A DNA stretch of 64,000 nucleotides from Sphingosinicella microcystinivorans (GCF_003634215.1 NZ_RBWX01000007.1:792945-856944); one strand, 5' to 3'; counted from the stretch's first letter, positions 32,960 through 42,634 are shown. Translations and numbers: made by a program. The notes: generated by a model not told the origin, from the letters alone.

Positions 32960-34863
32960 TGGCCCTCGAAGTTTACGGCTCCTCGGACCTCATCGAACGC
33001 GACATCGAAGCGTATCTTGAGCAGCACGAGAACAAGTCGCTGCTGCGCTTCATCACCTGCGGCTCGGTGGATGACGGCAAGTCGACGCTGATCGGCCGGC
33101 TGCTTTACGACAGCAAGATGATCTTCGAAGACCAGCTCGCGAAGCTTGCGGCGGACTCGAAGACCGTGGGCACGCAGGGCGGCGCGCTCGATTTCGCGCT
33201 GCTCGTGGATGGCCTCGCCGCCGAGCGCGAGCAGGGCATCACCATCGACGTCGCCTATCGCTTTTTCGCGACCGACAAGCGCAAGTTCATCGTCGCCGAC
33301 ACGCCCGGCCACGAGCAGTACACACGCAACATGGTCACGGGCGCGTCCACGGCGGACCTCGCCATCATCCTTATCGATGCGCGCAAGGGCGTGCTGACGC
33401 AGACGCGCCGCCACACCTATCTCGCGCACCTGCTCGGCATCCGGAACCTGGTGCTCGCGGTCAACAAGATGGACCTCGTCGGCTACGACCGCGCCGCCTT
33501 CGATCGCATCGTGCTCGATTACCGCGCCTTCGCGACCGAGATCGGCGTCACGCGCTTCAAGGCGATCCCGATTTCCGGCCTCGCTGGAGACAATATCGGC
33601 AGCCGCAGCGACAATACGTCGTGGTACGATGGCCCCAGCCTTGTCGAGTATCTGGAAACGGTCGAGGTGGACGGCACCGCGCATCAGGAGGGCCCGTTGC
33701 GGATGCCCGTGCAGTGGGTGAACCGGCCGGACCTCGATTTCCGCGGTTTTGCGGGACAGATCGCTGCCGGAAGCGTGAAGCCGGGCGACGCGGTGCGCGT
33801 CGTGCCCTCGGGCAAGACCTCAAGCGTTGCGCGTATCGTCACGGCGGGCGGCGATCTTGACGAGGCGGTGGCGGGCCAGTCGGTCACGCTCACGCTTGCC
33901 GACGAGATCGATTGCTCACGCGGGGACGTGATCGTGTCGGCGGACTCGCCGCTCGAAGTCGCCGACCAGTTCGAAGCGACCGTCGTCTGGATGGCGGACG
34001 CGAAGATGCTGCCTGGTCGACCCTATTGGCTCAAGCTCGGCACCACGACCGTCTCGGCGACGATCACCGAGCCGAAGTACGAGGTGAACGTCAACACGCT
34101 CGAGCGCCTTGCCGCGAAGACGCTTGATCTGAATGCGATCGGCGTCGTCAATATCGCGCTCGGCAAGCCGATTCCGTTCGCGCCTTATGCCGAAAGCCGC
34201 GAACTCGGCGGCTTCATCCTTATCGACCGGATGACGAACGCCACCGTCGGCGCCGGCCTCATCCATTTCGCACTGCGCCGCTCGCAGAACATCCACTGGC
34301 AGGCGGCGGATATTACGCGCGAGGCGCACGCCGCGCAGAAGGCGCAGCAGCCCAAGCTGCTCTGGTTCACCGGGCTTTCGGGCGCGGGCAAGTCCACCAT
34401 CGCCAACCTCGTCGAGAAAAAGCTGTTCGCGCTTGGCAAGCACACCTTCCTTCTCGACGGAGACAACGTCCGCCACGGTCTCAACAAGGACCTCGGCTTC
34501 ACGGAGGCCGACCGCGTGGAGAACATCCGCCGCGTAGGCGAAGTGGCGAAGCTGATGACGGATGCGGGTCTGATCGTGCTCACCGCCTTCATTTCGCCGT
34601 TCCGCGCAGAGCGGCAGATGGTTCGCGCGATGCTGCCGGAGGGCGACTTCATCGAGGTTTTCGTCGATACCCCGCTCGCCGAGGCCGAAAAGCGCGACGT
34701 GAAGGGCCTCTACAAGAAGGCCCGCGCCGGTCAGCTGCGCAACTTCACCGGCATCGACAGTCCCTACGAGGCCCCAGAAGCCCCCGAAATCCGCATCGAC
34801 ACCACGCACATGTCGCCGGAGGCGGCGGCGGATGCCATCGTGGAACGGCTGCTGGAAGCCTGA
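32959..34863 (+). CDS. cysNC: Bifunctional sulfate adenylyltransferase subunit 1 / APS kinase
   Basis: A 634-residue fusion. The N-terminal CysN part (1-445) is an EF-Tu-like GTPase with P-loop [24 protein letters not shown] and NKMDLV, and beta-barrel domains. The C-terminal CysC part (about 455-634) has Walker [32 protein letters not shown] and [21 protein letters not shown]. The GTPase drives APS formation and the kinase makes PAPS. The fusion is usual in alphaproteobacteria. Probably cotranscribed with cysD. Confidence 0.97.
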   Translation: MALEVYGSSDLIERDIEAYLEQHENKSLLRFITCGSVDDGKSTLIGRLLYDSKMIFEDQLAKLAADSKTVGTQGGALDFALLVDGLAAEREQGITIDVAYRFFATDKRKFIVADTPGHEQYTRNMVTGASTADLAIILIDARKGVLTQTRRHTYLAHLLGIRNLVLAVNKMDLVGYDRAAFDRIVLDYRAFATEIGVTRFKAIPISGLAGDNIGSRSDNTSWYDGPSLVEYLETVEVDGTAHQEGPLRMPVQWVNRPDLDFRGFAGQIAAGSVKPGDAVRVVPSGKTSSVARIVTAGGDLDEAVAGQSVTLTLADEIDCSRGDVIVSADSPLEVADQFEATVVWMADAKMLPGRPYWLKLGTTTVSATITEPKYEVNVNTLERLAAKTLDLNAIGVVNIALGKPIPFAPYAESRELGGFILIDRMTNATVGAGLIHFALRRSQNIHWQAADITREAHAAQKAQQPKLLWFTGLSGAGKSTIANLVEKKLFALGKHTFLLDGDNVRHGLNKDLGFTEADRVENIRRVGEVAKLMTDAGLIVLTAFISPFRAERQMVRAMLPEGDFIEVFVDTPLAEAEKRDVKGLYKKARAGQLRNFTGIDSPYEAPEAPEIRIDTTHMSPEAAADAIVERLLEA

Positions 34864-34952
34864 TCTTCGGCGGACCCTCTTCGATTGAAGGGCGGACCCG
34901 GCGGCTCCGACCTGCCATGTCTAACGCCGATTCGACGTTGGAAGGGTGATGC

Positions 34953-35384
34953 ATGAGGGATGATCCGCGCCGCCGGGATTTGGCCGCCTATCCGTTTCGG
35001 ATCGAAATGGTGCCGCGCTTCGGCGACATGGACCTCAACAAGCATCTGAACAACGTCGCTGTCGCGCGCTTCTATGAAGAGGGGCGCGTGCGTTTTCATT
35101 TTGATCTGCACCACCGGCCGGGCCTCGATCGCTTCCGGGGCTTCATTGCGCATCTCGCCATCGATTATCTGGCCGAAGGGCACTGGCCCGATCCGGTCGA
35201 GATCGGCGTCGGCGTTGTTCACATCGGCGGGTCGTCTTACCGGCTCGGCCTCGCCATGTTCCAGCGCGGCGCCTGCATCGGGCTTTGCGATTCGGTGCTC
35301 GTCCACCGCGACGAACACGGCAGCGCCCCGCTGCCGCCGCTCCTACGCGAGGCTCTGGAGAGCCTCCGCCTTCGGTCCGAATGA
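34953..35384 (+). CDS. Hotdog-fold acyl-CoA thioesterase
   Basis: A 143-residue 4HBT-type protein. The signature RFGDMDLNKHLNNVAVARFYEEGRVRF (residues 25-51) contains the catalytic Asp region, followed by HLAIDYLAEGHWPDPVEIGVGVVHIGGSSYRLG. Enzymes of this kind hydrolyse acyl-CoA thioesters; the chain-length preference cannot be told. Its 3' end overlaps the converging MATE gene by 42 bases. Confidence 0.9.
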   Translation: MRDDPRRRDLAAYPFRIEMVPRFGDMDLNKHLNNVAVARFYEEGRVRFHFDLHHRPGLDRFRGFIAHLAIDYLAEGHWPDPVEIGVGVVHIGGSSYRLGLAMFQRGACIGLCDSVLVHRDEHGSAPLPPLLREALESLRLRSE

Positions 35385-36725
35385 GCGGCGCGAGAGCCAC
35401 CAGAAGCGCGCGAGCAGGAAGCCCGCCGAGATCACGCTGGCGATCACCACCGACCAGACAAGGCCGATCAGGCCCATGCCGAGCGGTAGCGCGAGCACAT
35501 AGCCAAGCGGCAGCATGACGCCCGCATAGCTGATCGTATGGGTAAGCGTCGGCAGCCAGACGTCGTCGCGGGCACGCAGCGCGTTCGCGGCAACGACCTG
35601 CAGCCCGTCCGCGACGAAGAACAGCGCCGAAAGCGCCATCGCCGGAACCGCGAGCACGACGAGCGCGGGGTCGGTCGTGTAGGCGCTGACGATCGTTTCC
35701 GGCAGCAGCGCCACCACCGACGCGATTACGACGAGCGCCGATCCGGCCGCCGCGAAGCCGAGCATTCCCGACCGGCGGACGGCCACGGGCGAGCGCTCGC
35801 CAAAGCCGCGCCCCACAAGAACGGCGATCGCCGTGGCGAAGCCGAGCGGCACCATGAAGACGATCGCGGAGACGTTGAACACCACCGCCCACGCCGCCGC
35901 CTGCAGCCCGCCGAGCAGGCCCGCGATGGCGTTCATGCCCGCAAAGGCGCTGGTTTCGACGAACAGCGAAGCCGCCGAAGCGCCGCCGATCCAGATCAGC
36001 GGTTTCCACCCCGGCGCGCCGGGCGAAGAGGCGAAGAGGCCGTATTTCCGCCGCGCATCAGCCCACAACAGCAGATAGGCAGCGAGCCCCGCGACGAGCG
36101 CGGTGCGCGCGATGAACGTCGCCGTCGCGGATGCCACCGCGCCCTCGACGGGAATGGGCGACGTGCCGGGCACCAGCCACAGGTTCGCCGCAAGATTGAC
36201 GATGTTCGCGCCCCACATCAGCGCCGCGGCGGGGCCGGGGCGCCCGAGCGCTTCCAGCCAGAAGGTCAGCGCGATCGAGAGCAGGTAGGCGGGCGTCGAG
36301 AGCGCGAAGGTGCGGGAAACCCTCGCTGCCCCCTCGGCCAGTGCCGGTTCAAGGCCGATGGCGTGCATCGCCGGCGCCGCGCCGAACCACAGCGCCGTGC
36401 CGAAAAGAACGCCGACTGCGGCGGCGAAAAGCAGCCCGCGCCGCAGCACTGCGCCCGCATCCTCGGGGCGCCCCTCGCCGATGCGCTGCGCCGTCAGCAC
36501 CTGAACGCCTGTCAGCAGCCCGACGCCCGTTGTCAGAGCGATCATCGTCGGCGCCCAGCCGAGCGCGTGGTAGCCGAGTTCGATCGAGCTGTGGTGCCCC
36601 ACGACGATCGCGTCCGTCAGCCCCATCATCATGATGCCGAGGCGCGACAGGATCACCGGCGAGGCGAGCGCCAGCAGTTCAGAGAGGCTTCCGCGCGCGG
36701 CGGCAGGGGTATTCAGCATGATCAT
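35343..36725 (-). CDS. MATE family efflux transporter
   Basis: About 460 residues with 12 predicted transmembrane helices in two repeated MatE domains. The first opens with LLALASPVILSRLGIMMMGLTDAIVVGHHSSIELGYHALG; the second contains GFATAIAVLVGRGFGERSPVAVRRSG. MATE proteins export cationic drugs or metabolites against Na+ or H+. The start is ATG 36725 or the in-frame ATG 36719. Divergent from the serine hydrolase gene, with a palindromic operator between them. Confidence 0.92.
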   Translation of the reverse strand: MIMLNTPAAARGSLSELLALASPVILSRLGIMMMGLTDAIVVGHHSSIELGYHALGWAPTMIALTTGVGLLTGVQVLTAQRIGEGRPEDAGAVLRRGLLFAAAVGVLFGTALWFGAAPAMHAIGLEPALAEGAARVSRTFALSTPAYLLSIALTFWLEALGRPGPAAALMWGANIVNLAANLWLVPGTSPIPVEGAVASATATFIARTALVAGLAAYLLLWADARRKYGLFASSPGAPGWKPLIWIGGASAASLFVETSAFAGMNAIAGLLGGLQAAAWAVVFNVSAIVFMVPLGFATAIAVLVGRGFGERSPVAVRRSGMLGFAAAGSALVVIASVVALLPETIVSAYTTDPALVVLAVPAMALSALFFVADGLQVVAANALRARDDVWLPTLTHTISYAGVMLPLGYVLALPLGMGLIGLVWSVVIASVISAGFLLARFWWLSRRSFGPKAEALQSLA

Positions 36726-36785
36726 CGAACCGTTTTCAAAACAGCCGGCCCGGATACGCGAAACCGATGACATTGGCGAGTGCAT

Positions 36786-36815
36786 CCGTGTACGATGGCG
36801 TCGTACAAGACACGG
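36786..36815. promoter_or_regulatory. Nested inverted repeat between MATE and serine hydrolase genes
   Basis: TGTACGATGGCGTCGTACA (36789-36807) is a perfect 7-bp inverted repeat with a 5-base centre. It is flanked by CCGTGT (36786-36791) and ACACGG (36810-36815), which extend the symmetry with a 3-base bulge. It ends about 30 bases before the hydrolase start, a typical place for a TetR- or GntR-type operator. Confidence 0.55.
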
Positions 36816-36838
36816 GTGCGTTTAAGGAGGCCCTGTTG

Positions 36839-38065
36839 GTGCTGAAAATCGGTCAGGGACATGGCATGTCGGCGGCGAGGCTCGCCCGCATAGACGACTT
36901 CCTGGAGCAGACGTATGTCGCGCCGGGCAAGATGGCCGGCACGCTCACGCTGGTCGCGCGCCGGGGCGAGATCGCCCATGTCGGCGTGCGCGGCCTCGCG
37001 GACCGGGAGCGTGGCACGCCGATCGCGGAGGATACGATCTTCCGCATCTATTCGATGACGAAGCCGATCACGTCGGTCGCGTTCATGATGCTGGTGGAGG
37101 AGGGGCGCGTCGCGCTCGATGATCCCGTCCACCGCTTCATCCCCGAATGGAAAAGTCTCGGGGTCTTCACGGGCGGCATCGACAAGACCGGCTTCCAGAC
37201 GACGATGCCCGCCCGGCCGATGCTGATCATCGATCTGCTGCGCCACACGTCGGGTCTCACCTACGGCTTCCAGAACCGCACCAATGTGGATGCGGCATAT
37301 CGTGTGCGCGGCATCGGCGAGATCGAGAAGGGCACGATCACGCTCGCCGAGATGATCGCCGGGCTTGCCGAACTGCCGCTCGAATTCTCGCCCGGCGAAA
37401 AGTGGAACTATTCGGTGTCGACCGATGTGCTCGGCTATCTGATCGAGCGCATCTCCGGGCAGGCCTTCGAGGATTTCCTGCGCGAACGCCTGCTGACGCC
37501 GCTCGGCATGATCGACACGGATTTTCAGGTTCGTGCGGGCGAGGACGGGCGCCTCGCCGGCTGCTACGCTCTTACGCCGAGCGGGCGTACGATCCTGCAG
37601 GATGATCCTGCGCTTTCCAGCTTCCTGAAGCCGCCCGCATTCGTCTCGGGCGGCGGCGGCCTCGTCGGCACGGCGCACGACTATTTGAAATTCGCGCAGA
37701 TGCTCCTGAACGGCGGCGAGGCGGATGGCCGCCGCTACATCAGCCGCAAGACGCTCGACCTGATGACCGCGAACCACCTGCCGGGCGGCGTCGATCTGCC
37801 CGCGCTGTCCGTGTCGCTGTTCTCGGAAGCGAACTACAACGGCATCGGCTTCGGCCTCGGCTTCGCGACAACGATGGACCCGGCCAAGACGATGATCCCG
37901 GGCTCGGCCGGCGACTATTTCTGGGGCGGCGCCGCCTCCACCGCCTTCTGGATCGACCCGGTCGAAGACCTCATCTGCATCTTCATGACACAGCTCATCC
38001 CGTCATCCTCCTACCCCGTCCGCCGCGAACTGAAGACGATGGTCTACGCCGCCATTGAGGATTGA
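36839..38065 (+). CDS. Serine hydrolase, beta-lactamase class C / EstB-like
   Basis: A 408-residue family-VIII-type esterase or penicillin-binding-protein fold. The catalytic SxxK is SMTKP, and WNYSVSTDVLGYLIE supplies the tyrosine. HTSGLTYGF and GGGGLVGTAHDYLKFAQML are family segments. No signal peptide is visible, which favours a cytoplasmic esterase acting on acyl esters or lactones rather than a beta-lactamase. I choose GTG 36839 because AAGGAGG at 36824-36830 stands 8 bases before it. An earlier start at 36767 would lie before the ribosome site and within the operator. Confidence 0.88.
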   Translation: MLKIGQGHGMSAARLARIDDFLEQTYVAPGKMAGTLTLVARRGEIAHVGVRGLADRERGTPIAEDTIFRIYSMTKPITSVAFMMLVEEGRVALDDPVHRFIPEWKSLGVFTGGIDKTGFQTTMPARPMLIIDLLRHTSGLTYGFQNRTNVDAAYRVRGIGEIEKGTITLAEMIAGLAELPLEFSPGEKWNYSVSTDVLGYLIERISGQAFEDFLRERLLTPLGMIDTDFQVRAGEDGRLAGCYALTPSGRTILQDDPALSSFLKPPAFVSGGGGLVGTAHDYLKFAQMLLNGGEADGRRYISRKTLDLMTANHLPGGVDLPALSVSLFSEANYNGIGFGLGFATTMDPAKTMIPGSAGDYFWGGAASTAFWIDPVEDLICIFMTQLIPSSSYPVRRELKTMVYAAIED

Positions 38066-38090
38066 TGTGTAGCAAGGGCGGGTTGATGAT

Positions 38091-38351
38091 TTAGAGCGCT
38101 GGTGTTGTTTGCACCCAGATGCAGGTAACGCCGTGCTCACCGGCCCATTTTGTCGCAGCGCTGAGCGCCGTTTTCAAGTTCACATCGTCCTCTGGCAGAG
38201 AAATGTAAAACACGCTTTCGCCAGACAGCTTGCGCCCGCAACCTGTACCAAAGAAGCGACCGTCAAAGCTCGCTTCGATTTCCAGCCACAGCTCATCGTC
38301 AGCCATTTCTGGCATTGTCTCGCCAGCGGACAGGTAGCGATATTGTACCAT
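38091..38351 (-). CDS. Hypothetical protein
   Basis: An 86-residue protein (MVQYRYLSAGETMPEMADDELWLEIEASFDGRFFGTGCGRKLSG...) that I do not recognise. It reads like a compact alpha/beta domain without signal peptide or membrane segment. The ATG at 38351 is preceded by AGGTGA with an 8-base gap. Its GC content is lower than the flanking genes, suggesting later acquisition. It sits between converging serine hydrolase and acyl-CoA dehydrogenase genes. Confidence 0.55.
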   Translation of the reverse strand: MVQYRYLSAGETMPEMADDELWLEIEASFDGRFFGTGCGRKLSGESVFYISLPEDDVNLKTALSAATKWAGEHGVTCIWVQTTPAL

Positions 38352-38417
38352 CGACGTTTTCACCTGCCGCTGCCGGCGGCGCATAGAGAGATTTGATAAC
38401 ACACGAAAGCGGAAGCC

Positions 38418-39536
38418 CTACGCCGCTTCCCCGAACGCCAGCGCCTCGTAGCGCTGCAAATGCCAGTCCGTATTCCCGAACTGACTTTCGATCATCGTTG
38501 CACGCTTGAAGTAGTGGCCGACGGCGAGTTCGTCGGTCATGCCCATGCCGCCGTGGATCTGGATGGCTTCCTGTCCGCTCAGCGTCAGCCCTTTGCCGAT
38601 CTTCGCCTTGGCCATCGAAACGGCGGCGGGGTTGGGGAGTTTGAGCGTGGCCATCAGCGCCATCGATGCCGCCTGCTCGGCCTCCATGAACATGTCGACC
38701 ATGCGGTGCTGGAGCACCTGGAATTTCGAGATCGGCTGGCCGAACTGTTTCCTCTGCTGCGCATAGTCCTGCGTCTGCCGGTGGAGTTCGCGGAGCACAC
38801 CCACAGCTTCGGCGCAGAGCGCCGTTGTCGCCTCGTCGATGATCCGGCTGACGAGCGGGAAGGCGCCGTCCGCCTCGCCGAGCAGCGCATCGCCGGGCAC
38901 TTCGGCATTCTCGAAATAAACCTCGGAGGCGCGTCCGCCGTCCACGGTCGGGTAATCCCGCCGCACCACGCCCTTCGCGCCGCTTTCGACAAGGAACAGG
39001 CTCACGCCGGCCTGCTCACGCTGCCCGCCGCCGGTGCGCGCCGTGACGATCAGGTGGCTCGCGAACGGCGCATCGCGCACCACCGCCTTGTGGCCCGAAA
39101 GCGTCCAGCCGCCGCCCGATTTTTTCGCGGCGGTCGCGATGTTCGCCGGATCGAAGCGGCCCTTGGGTTCGGCCCACGCGAATGCCGTGGTCGTCGTACC
39201 CGCGATGATGCTCTCGATCAGGTCGGTGCGTCCCGTCTCGCGCGCGAAGCCGCCCCCGATCACCACGGTTGAAAGATAGGGTTCCAGAACCAGCGCTTTG
39301 CCCAGTTCCTCCATCACGATCATGTTCTCGACCGCGCCGCCGCCGAGCCCACCGAGACTTTCGGCAAAAGGCGCCGCGAGGATGCCGAGTTCCTCTGCGA
39401 AAGCCTTCCAGATATTGGGCGACCAGCCGTCAGCGCGCGAAATCTTCATGCGCGTTTCGTGGTCGTAGCGGTCGGCAAGGAAGCGCGCGAGCGTATCGCG
39501 CACCATCGTCTGCGTTTCGGTGAAGCTGAAGTCCAT
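38418..39536 (-). CDS. Acyl-CoA dehydrogenase family protein
   Basis: A 372-residue flavoprotein starting MDFSFTETQTMVRDTLARFL. Typical segments are present: LGGLGGGAVENMIVMEELGKALVLEPYL, ATALCAEAVGVLRELHRQTQDYAQQRKQFGQPISKFQVLQHRMVDM (FAD/CoA region) and the C-terminal IQIHGGMGMTDELAVGHYFKRATMIE. The catalytic Glu of canonical members is not at the usual GMG(Y/F)(T/S)xE spot in an obvious way (MGMTDE). It follows a second dehydrogenase by 10 bases; paired ACADs like these often form heteromeric enzymes for sterol- or branched-chain-type acyl-CoAs. Substrate unknown. Confidence 0.92.
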   Translation of the reverse strand: MDFSFTETQTMVRDTLARFLADRYDHETRMKISRADGWSPNIWKAFAEELGILAAPFAESLGGLGGGAVENMIVMEELGKALVLEPYLSTVVIGGGFARETGRTDLIESIIAGTTTTAFAWAEPKGRFDPANIATAAKKSGGGWTLSGHKAVVRDAPFASHLIVTARTGGGQREQAGVSLFLVESGAKGVVRRDYPTVDGGRASEVYFENAEVPGDALLGEADGAFPLVSRIIDEATTALCAEAVGVLRELHRQTQDYAQQRKQFGQPISKFQVLQHRMVDMFMEAEQAASMALMATLKLPNPAAVSMAKAKIGKGLTLSGQEAIQIHGGMGMTDELAVGHYFKRATMIESQFGNTDWHLQRYEALAFGEAA

Positions 39537-39546
39537 TATCTTGCCC

Positions 39547-40740
39547 CTAGAGCCCCAGAACCATCTTCGCGATGATGCCGCGCTGGATCTCGTTCGATCC
39601 GCCGTAGATGGAGGTCTTGCGCATGTTGAAATAGGTCGGCGCGGCGCGCAGCGCATAGTCCGGCCCGATGGCGTGTTCGTTGTCGCTGTCGCCGAAGCCC
39701 CGGAAGTAGGGCGCGCCGTAGTGGCCCACCGCTTCCAGCGTCAGCTCGGTGATGCGCTGCTGGATTTCGGTGCCCTTGATCTTCAGGAGCGAGGATTCCG
39801 CCCCCGGCGGCTTCCCGGCCGCAAGCGCCGCCAGCCCGCGCAGCTCGGTGAACTCCAGCGCGGCGAGATCGATTTCCAGCTCGGCGATCTTGCGCTTGAA
39901 AAACGGGTTTTCAATCAGCGCCCGGTCGCCGTCCAGCTCCGCCGCCGCGATCGCACGCAGCTTCTCGATGCCGCGCTTCGATCGCGCGACACCTGCGATG
40001 CCGGTGCGTTCGTGCGCGAGCAGGAACTTCGCGCACGTCCAGCCCTTGTTCTCCTCATGCACGCGGTTTTCCACCGGCACACGCACGTTTTCCAGCCACA
40101 CCTCGTTCACCTCGTGCTCGCCGCCCAAGGTAATGATCGGGCGCACGGTGATGCCGGGCGTTTTCATGTCGATGAGCAGGAAGGATATACCCTCCTGCGC
40201 CTTCACCGAAGCATCGGTGCGCACCAGGAAAAAGCCCCAGTCGGCGTGCTGGGCGAGCGTCGTCCACGTCTTCTGCCCGTTGACGACATAATGGTCGCCG
40301 TCGCGCTCGGCCTTGGTCCGCAGCGAGGCGAGGTCGGACCCCGCGCCGGGCTCCGAATAGCCCTGGCACCACCAGTCCTCGCCCGAAAGGATGCGCGGCA
40401 GGAAGCGCGCTTTCTGTTCGGGCGTGCCGAACGTGTAGATCACGGGTGCGACCATGCTGATGCCGAAGGGCAGGATCGGGATCGTGTCCGCGCGCGCCAG
40501 TTCTTCGGAAAAGATGTAGCGCTGCGTCGCGCTCCAGCCCGGCCCGCCGTACTCGGTCGGCCACGCGGGCGCGACCCAGCCTTTCTTGCCGAGAATCCGG
40601 TGCCACGAGAGATAGTCTTCCTTCGACCATTCCTCGCCTTCGTCGAGTTTGCCCTTCAGGTTTTCAGGGTAATTTTCGTCGATGAAGCGGCGCACCTCCT
40701 CGCGGAAGGCGACGTCCTCGGGGCTGAACGACAGGTCCAT
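39547..40740 (-). CDS. Acyl-CoA dehydrogenase family protein (partner subunit)
   Basis: A 397-residue ACAD starting MDLSFSPEDVAFREEVRRFIDENYPENLK. It carries the family segments WVAPAWPTEYGGPGWSATQRYIFSEELARA, CQGYSEPGAGSDLASLRTKAERDGDHYVVNGQKTWTT and the C-terminal TSIYGGSNEIQRGIIAKMVLGL with FAD-contact residues. It belongs to the long N-terminal-extension ACAD group usually found next to a second, shorter ACAD, as here. Cotranscription with the upstream monooxygenase is likely (10-base gap). Confidence 0.93.
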   Translation of the reverse strand: MDLSFSPEDVAFREEVRRFIDENYPENLKGKLDEGEEWSKEDYLSWHRILGKKGWVAPAWPTEYGGPGWSATQRYIFSEELARADTIPILPFGISMVAPVIYTFGTPEQKARFLPRILSGEDWWCQGYSEPGAGSDLASLRTKAERDGDHYVVNGQKTWTTLAQHADWGFFLVRTDASVKAQEGISFLLIDMKTPGITVRPIITLGGEHEVNEVWLENVRVPVENRVHEENKGWTCAKFLLAHERTGIAGVARSKRGIEKLRAIAAAELDGDRALIENPFFKRKIAELEIDLAALEFTELRGLAALAAGKPPGAESSLLKIKGTEIQQRITELTLEAVGHYGAPYFRGFGDSDNEHAIGPDYALRAAPTYFNMRKTSIYGGSNEIQRGIIAKMVLGL

Positions 40741-40750
40741 TCTATCCTCC

Positions 40751-42094
40751 TCAGGCGGCAGCGGCGGTCGTTGCCGCCGGCCAGTCTTTTCGCCGGTTGC
40801 TGCCGGCTTTCAGTTCATGCGCGATCTCGCGTTTATAAACATCGAAATCGAGCTGCATCGTGTGGCGGCGCGAGGCGTAGTAATGGCCCTGGTGCCGCGC
40901 TTCGTCCTCGCCGATCATGCGACGCATTGCGTCCGCATCCGGCAGGCCGTAGTCGCCGGTAAGCCATGCGGCGAGCAGTTTCGATTGCTGCTCGGCGAGG
41001 TTCACGAGCGTCGGCAGCGCCTGCGCGAGTCCCATGAACCAGAGATCCGCCCGTTCGGGGCGTATCATGCGCTTGAAAAGCCCGATGTGGTTGTCGACCA
41101 CGGGCGCATCCGCGTCGCTCAGGAACGGAAACGCGATCTGGTAGCCGGTCGCGTAGACGATCGCATCGATCGCCTCGCTACTCCCGTCCTCGAAGCGCAC
41201 GCTGTCGCCTTCGAGCGCCGCGATGTTCGGCTTCACCGTGATGTCGCCCGAACCGCAGCGCAGCAGGAATTCGGAGCTGACGGTCGGGTGCGCTTCGAGC
41301 GGCGCATGGTCGGGGGCGGGGAGACCGTAGCTTTCCATGCTTCCCACCGCGCGCTTCACCACGAACGCGGCGAGGCGGCGCTTGAGACCGATCGGCATCC
41401 ATTCCGGCAGCGCCTGCTTGTCCGAAGGTTTGCCGCCCAGATATTTGGGCAGCACCCACACGCCGCGCCGCGCGGCGACGAACAGCTTCGCCGCCATCGG
41501 CCGCTGCGAAAGTTCGGAGGCGATATCCACGGCGCTGTTCCCGAGCCCGACAACGAGCACGCGCTTACCCACCATGTTCACGGGTTCGAACGGCGTGCGG
41601 TAGTTGTGGCTGTGGATCTGCGCCCCGTCGAAATGGCCGGGGAAAGCGGGAATGTTCGGCTTCCAGTGGTGCCCGTTCGCGACCACCAGCACGTCGTAGC
41701 GGCGCGTCTCGCCGCCGGCCTTGACCTCCCAGCCGCCGCCCTCAAGCGGCCGGCACGCCGTCACCTCGGTGTTGAAGCGGATGCGCTCCCGCAGCCCGAA
41801 ACGATCGACATAGGCGTTGAAGTAGCTGTCAATCAGGCTGTGGTGCGGAAAGTCCGGCCAGTCCGCCGGCACCGGGAAATCCTCGAACTGCAGCCGCGTT
41901 TTCGATGTGTCGATGTGCAGAGACTGATAGCAGGCGGAAACGCCGTTCGGGTTGCCATAGGCCCAGTTGCCGCCGACGCGGTCGGACTTTTCGAAGATGT
42001 CGAAGGCGATGCCGTGGTCGGCGAGCCGCTTGGCGGTCGTGAAACCGCTGCAACCGGCGCCGATGATGCAGACCTTTGGTGCGGAAGCTCCCAT
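40751..42094 (-). CDS. Flavin-containing monooxygenase
   Basis: A 447-residue FAD/NADPH enzyme. The FAD-binding Rossmann motif is CIIGAGCSGFTTAKRL (residues 9-24), followed by FEKSDRVGGNWAYGN. The class B fingerprint FxGxxxHxxxY is matched by FDGAQIHSHNY, and the NADPH motif is VLVVGLGNSAVDIA. Members oxygenate soft nucleophiles or, as Baeyer-Villiger-type enzymes, ketones. First gene of a probable operon with two acyl-CoA dehydrogenases, which suggests catabolism of a hydrophobic carbon source. A long inverted repeat precedes it. Confidence 0.92.
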   Translation of the reverse strand: MGASAPKVCIIGAGCSGFTTAKRLADHGIAFDIFEKSDRVGGNWAYGNPNGVSACYQSLHIDTSKTRLQFEDFPVPADWPDFPHHSLIDSYFNAYVDRFGLRERIRFNTEVTACRPLEGGGWEVKAGGETRRYDVLVVANGHHWKPNIPAFPGHFDGAQIHSHNYRTPFEPVNMVGKRVLVVGLGNSAVDIASELSQRPMAAKLFVAARRGVWVLPKYLGGKPSDKQALPEWMPIGLKRRLAAFVVKRAVGSMESYGLPAPDHAPLEAHPTVSSEFLLRCGSGDITVKPNIAALEGDSVRFEDGSSEAIDAIVYATGYQIAFPFLSDADAPVVDNHIGLFKRMIRPERADLWFMGLAQALPTLVNLAEQQSKLLAAWLTGDYGLPDADAMRRMIGEDEARHQGHYYASRRHTMQLDFDVYKREIAHELKAGSNRRKDWPAATTAAAA

Positions 42095-42102
42095 GCCCCC
42101 AA

Positions 42103-42140
42103 ATTCGGGTGAGGCGCCCGAAGCGTCAACTCACCCGAAT
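42103..42140. repeat. 11-bp perfect inverted repeat upstream of the monooxygenase operon
   Basis: ATTCGGGTGAG (42103-42113) and CTCACCCGAAT (42130-42140) are perfect inverted copies separated by 16 bases. They lie 9-46 bases before the monooxygenase start and 14 bases past the dps stop. An operator or a factor-dependent terminator of dps are both possible; there is no T-run. Confidence 0.5.
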
Positions 42141-42154
42141 CAATAGGGGAGGGC

Positions 42155-42634
42155 CTAGCCGAGGATTGACCGCAGCATCCACGCGGTTTTCTCGTGGTAC
42201 TGCATCCGTGTAACGAGCAGATCGACCGAGACCTCGTCGCCCGCGTCCTCCACGGTGGAGAAAATCTTGCGCGCCGTGCGCGCGACCGCCTCGTGGCCCT
42301 CGGCGAGCTGCTTCACCATTTCCATGGCTTCGGGCGGCTGCTCGGGCGCTTCCTTGATGCTGGTAAGCTTGCCGAACGCGCTGTATCCGCCCGGCGCGAA
42401 GTGGCCGAGCGCGCGGATGCGTTCCGCGATCTCGTCGGTCGCAAGCCACAGCTCGTTGTACTGCGTCATGAACATCGCATGCAGCGACGTGAACATCGGG
42501 CCCGTGACGTTCCAGTGGAAATTGTGGGTCTTCAGGTACAACGAGTACGTGTCGGCAAGCACGTGGGCGAGGCCGTCAGCGATCTTGGCGCGGCCTTCCG
42601 GGGCGATGCCGATGTTGGATTCAGTGTCGGACAT
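42155..42634 (-). CDS. dps: Dps family DNA-binding ferritin-like protein
   Basis: A 159-residue Dps. Ferroxidase-site residues are visible in YLKTHNFHWNVTGPMFTSLHAMF and YNELWLATDEIAERIRALGHFAPG. Dps dodecamers store iron and protect DNA from peroxide in stationary or starved cells. The start MSDTESN (42634) is chosen over an upstream one at 42685 because GGAAAC precedes it at suitable distance. Stands alone between the monooxygenase operon and clpS. Confidence 0.93.
   Translation of the reverse strand: MSDTESNIGIAPEGRAKIADGLAHVLADTYSLYLKTHNFHWNVTGPMFTSLHAMFMTQYNELWLATDEIAERIRALGHFAPGGYSAFGKLTSIKEAPEQPPEAMEMVKQLAEGHEAVARTARKIFSTVEDAGDEVSVDLLVTRMQYHEKTAWMLRSILG

Noticed and set aside
38109-38396. 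Plus-strand open frame overlapping the small hypothetical gene
   Set aside because: The minus-strand frame has a ribosome site and a more protein-like composition.
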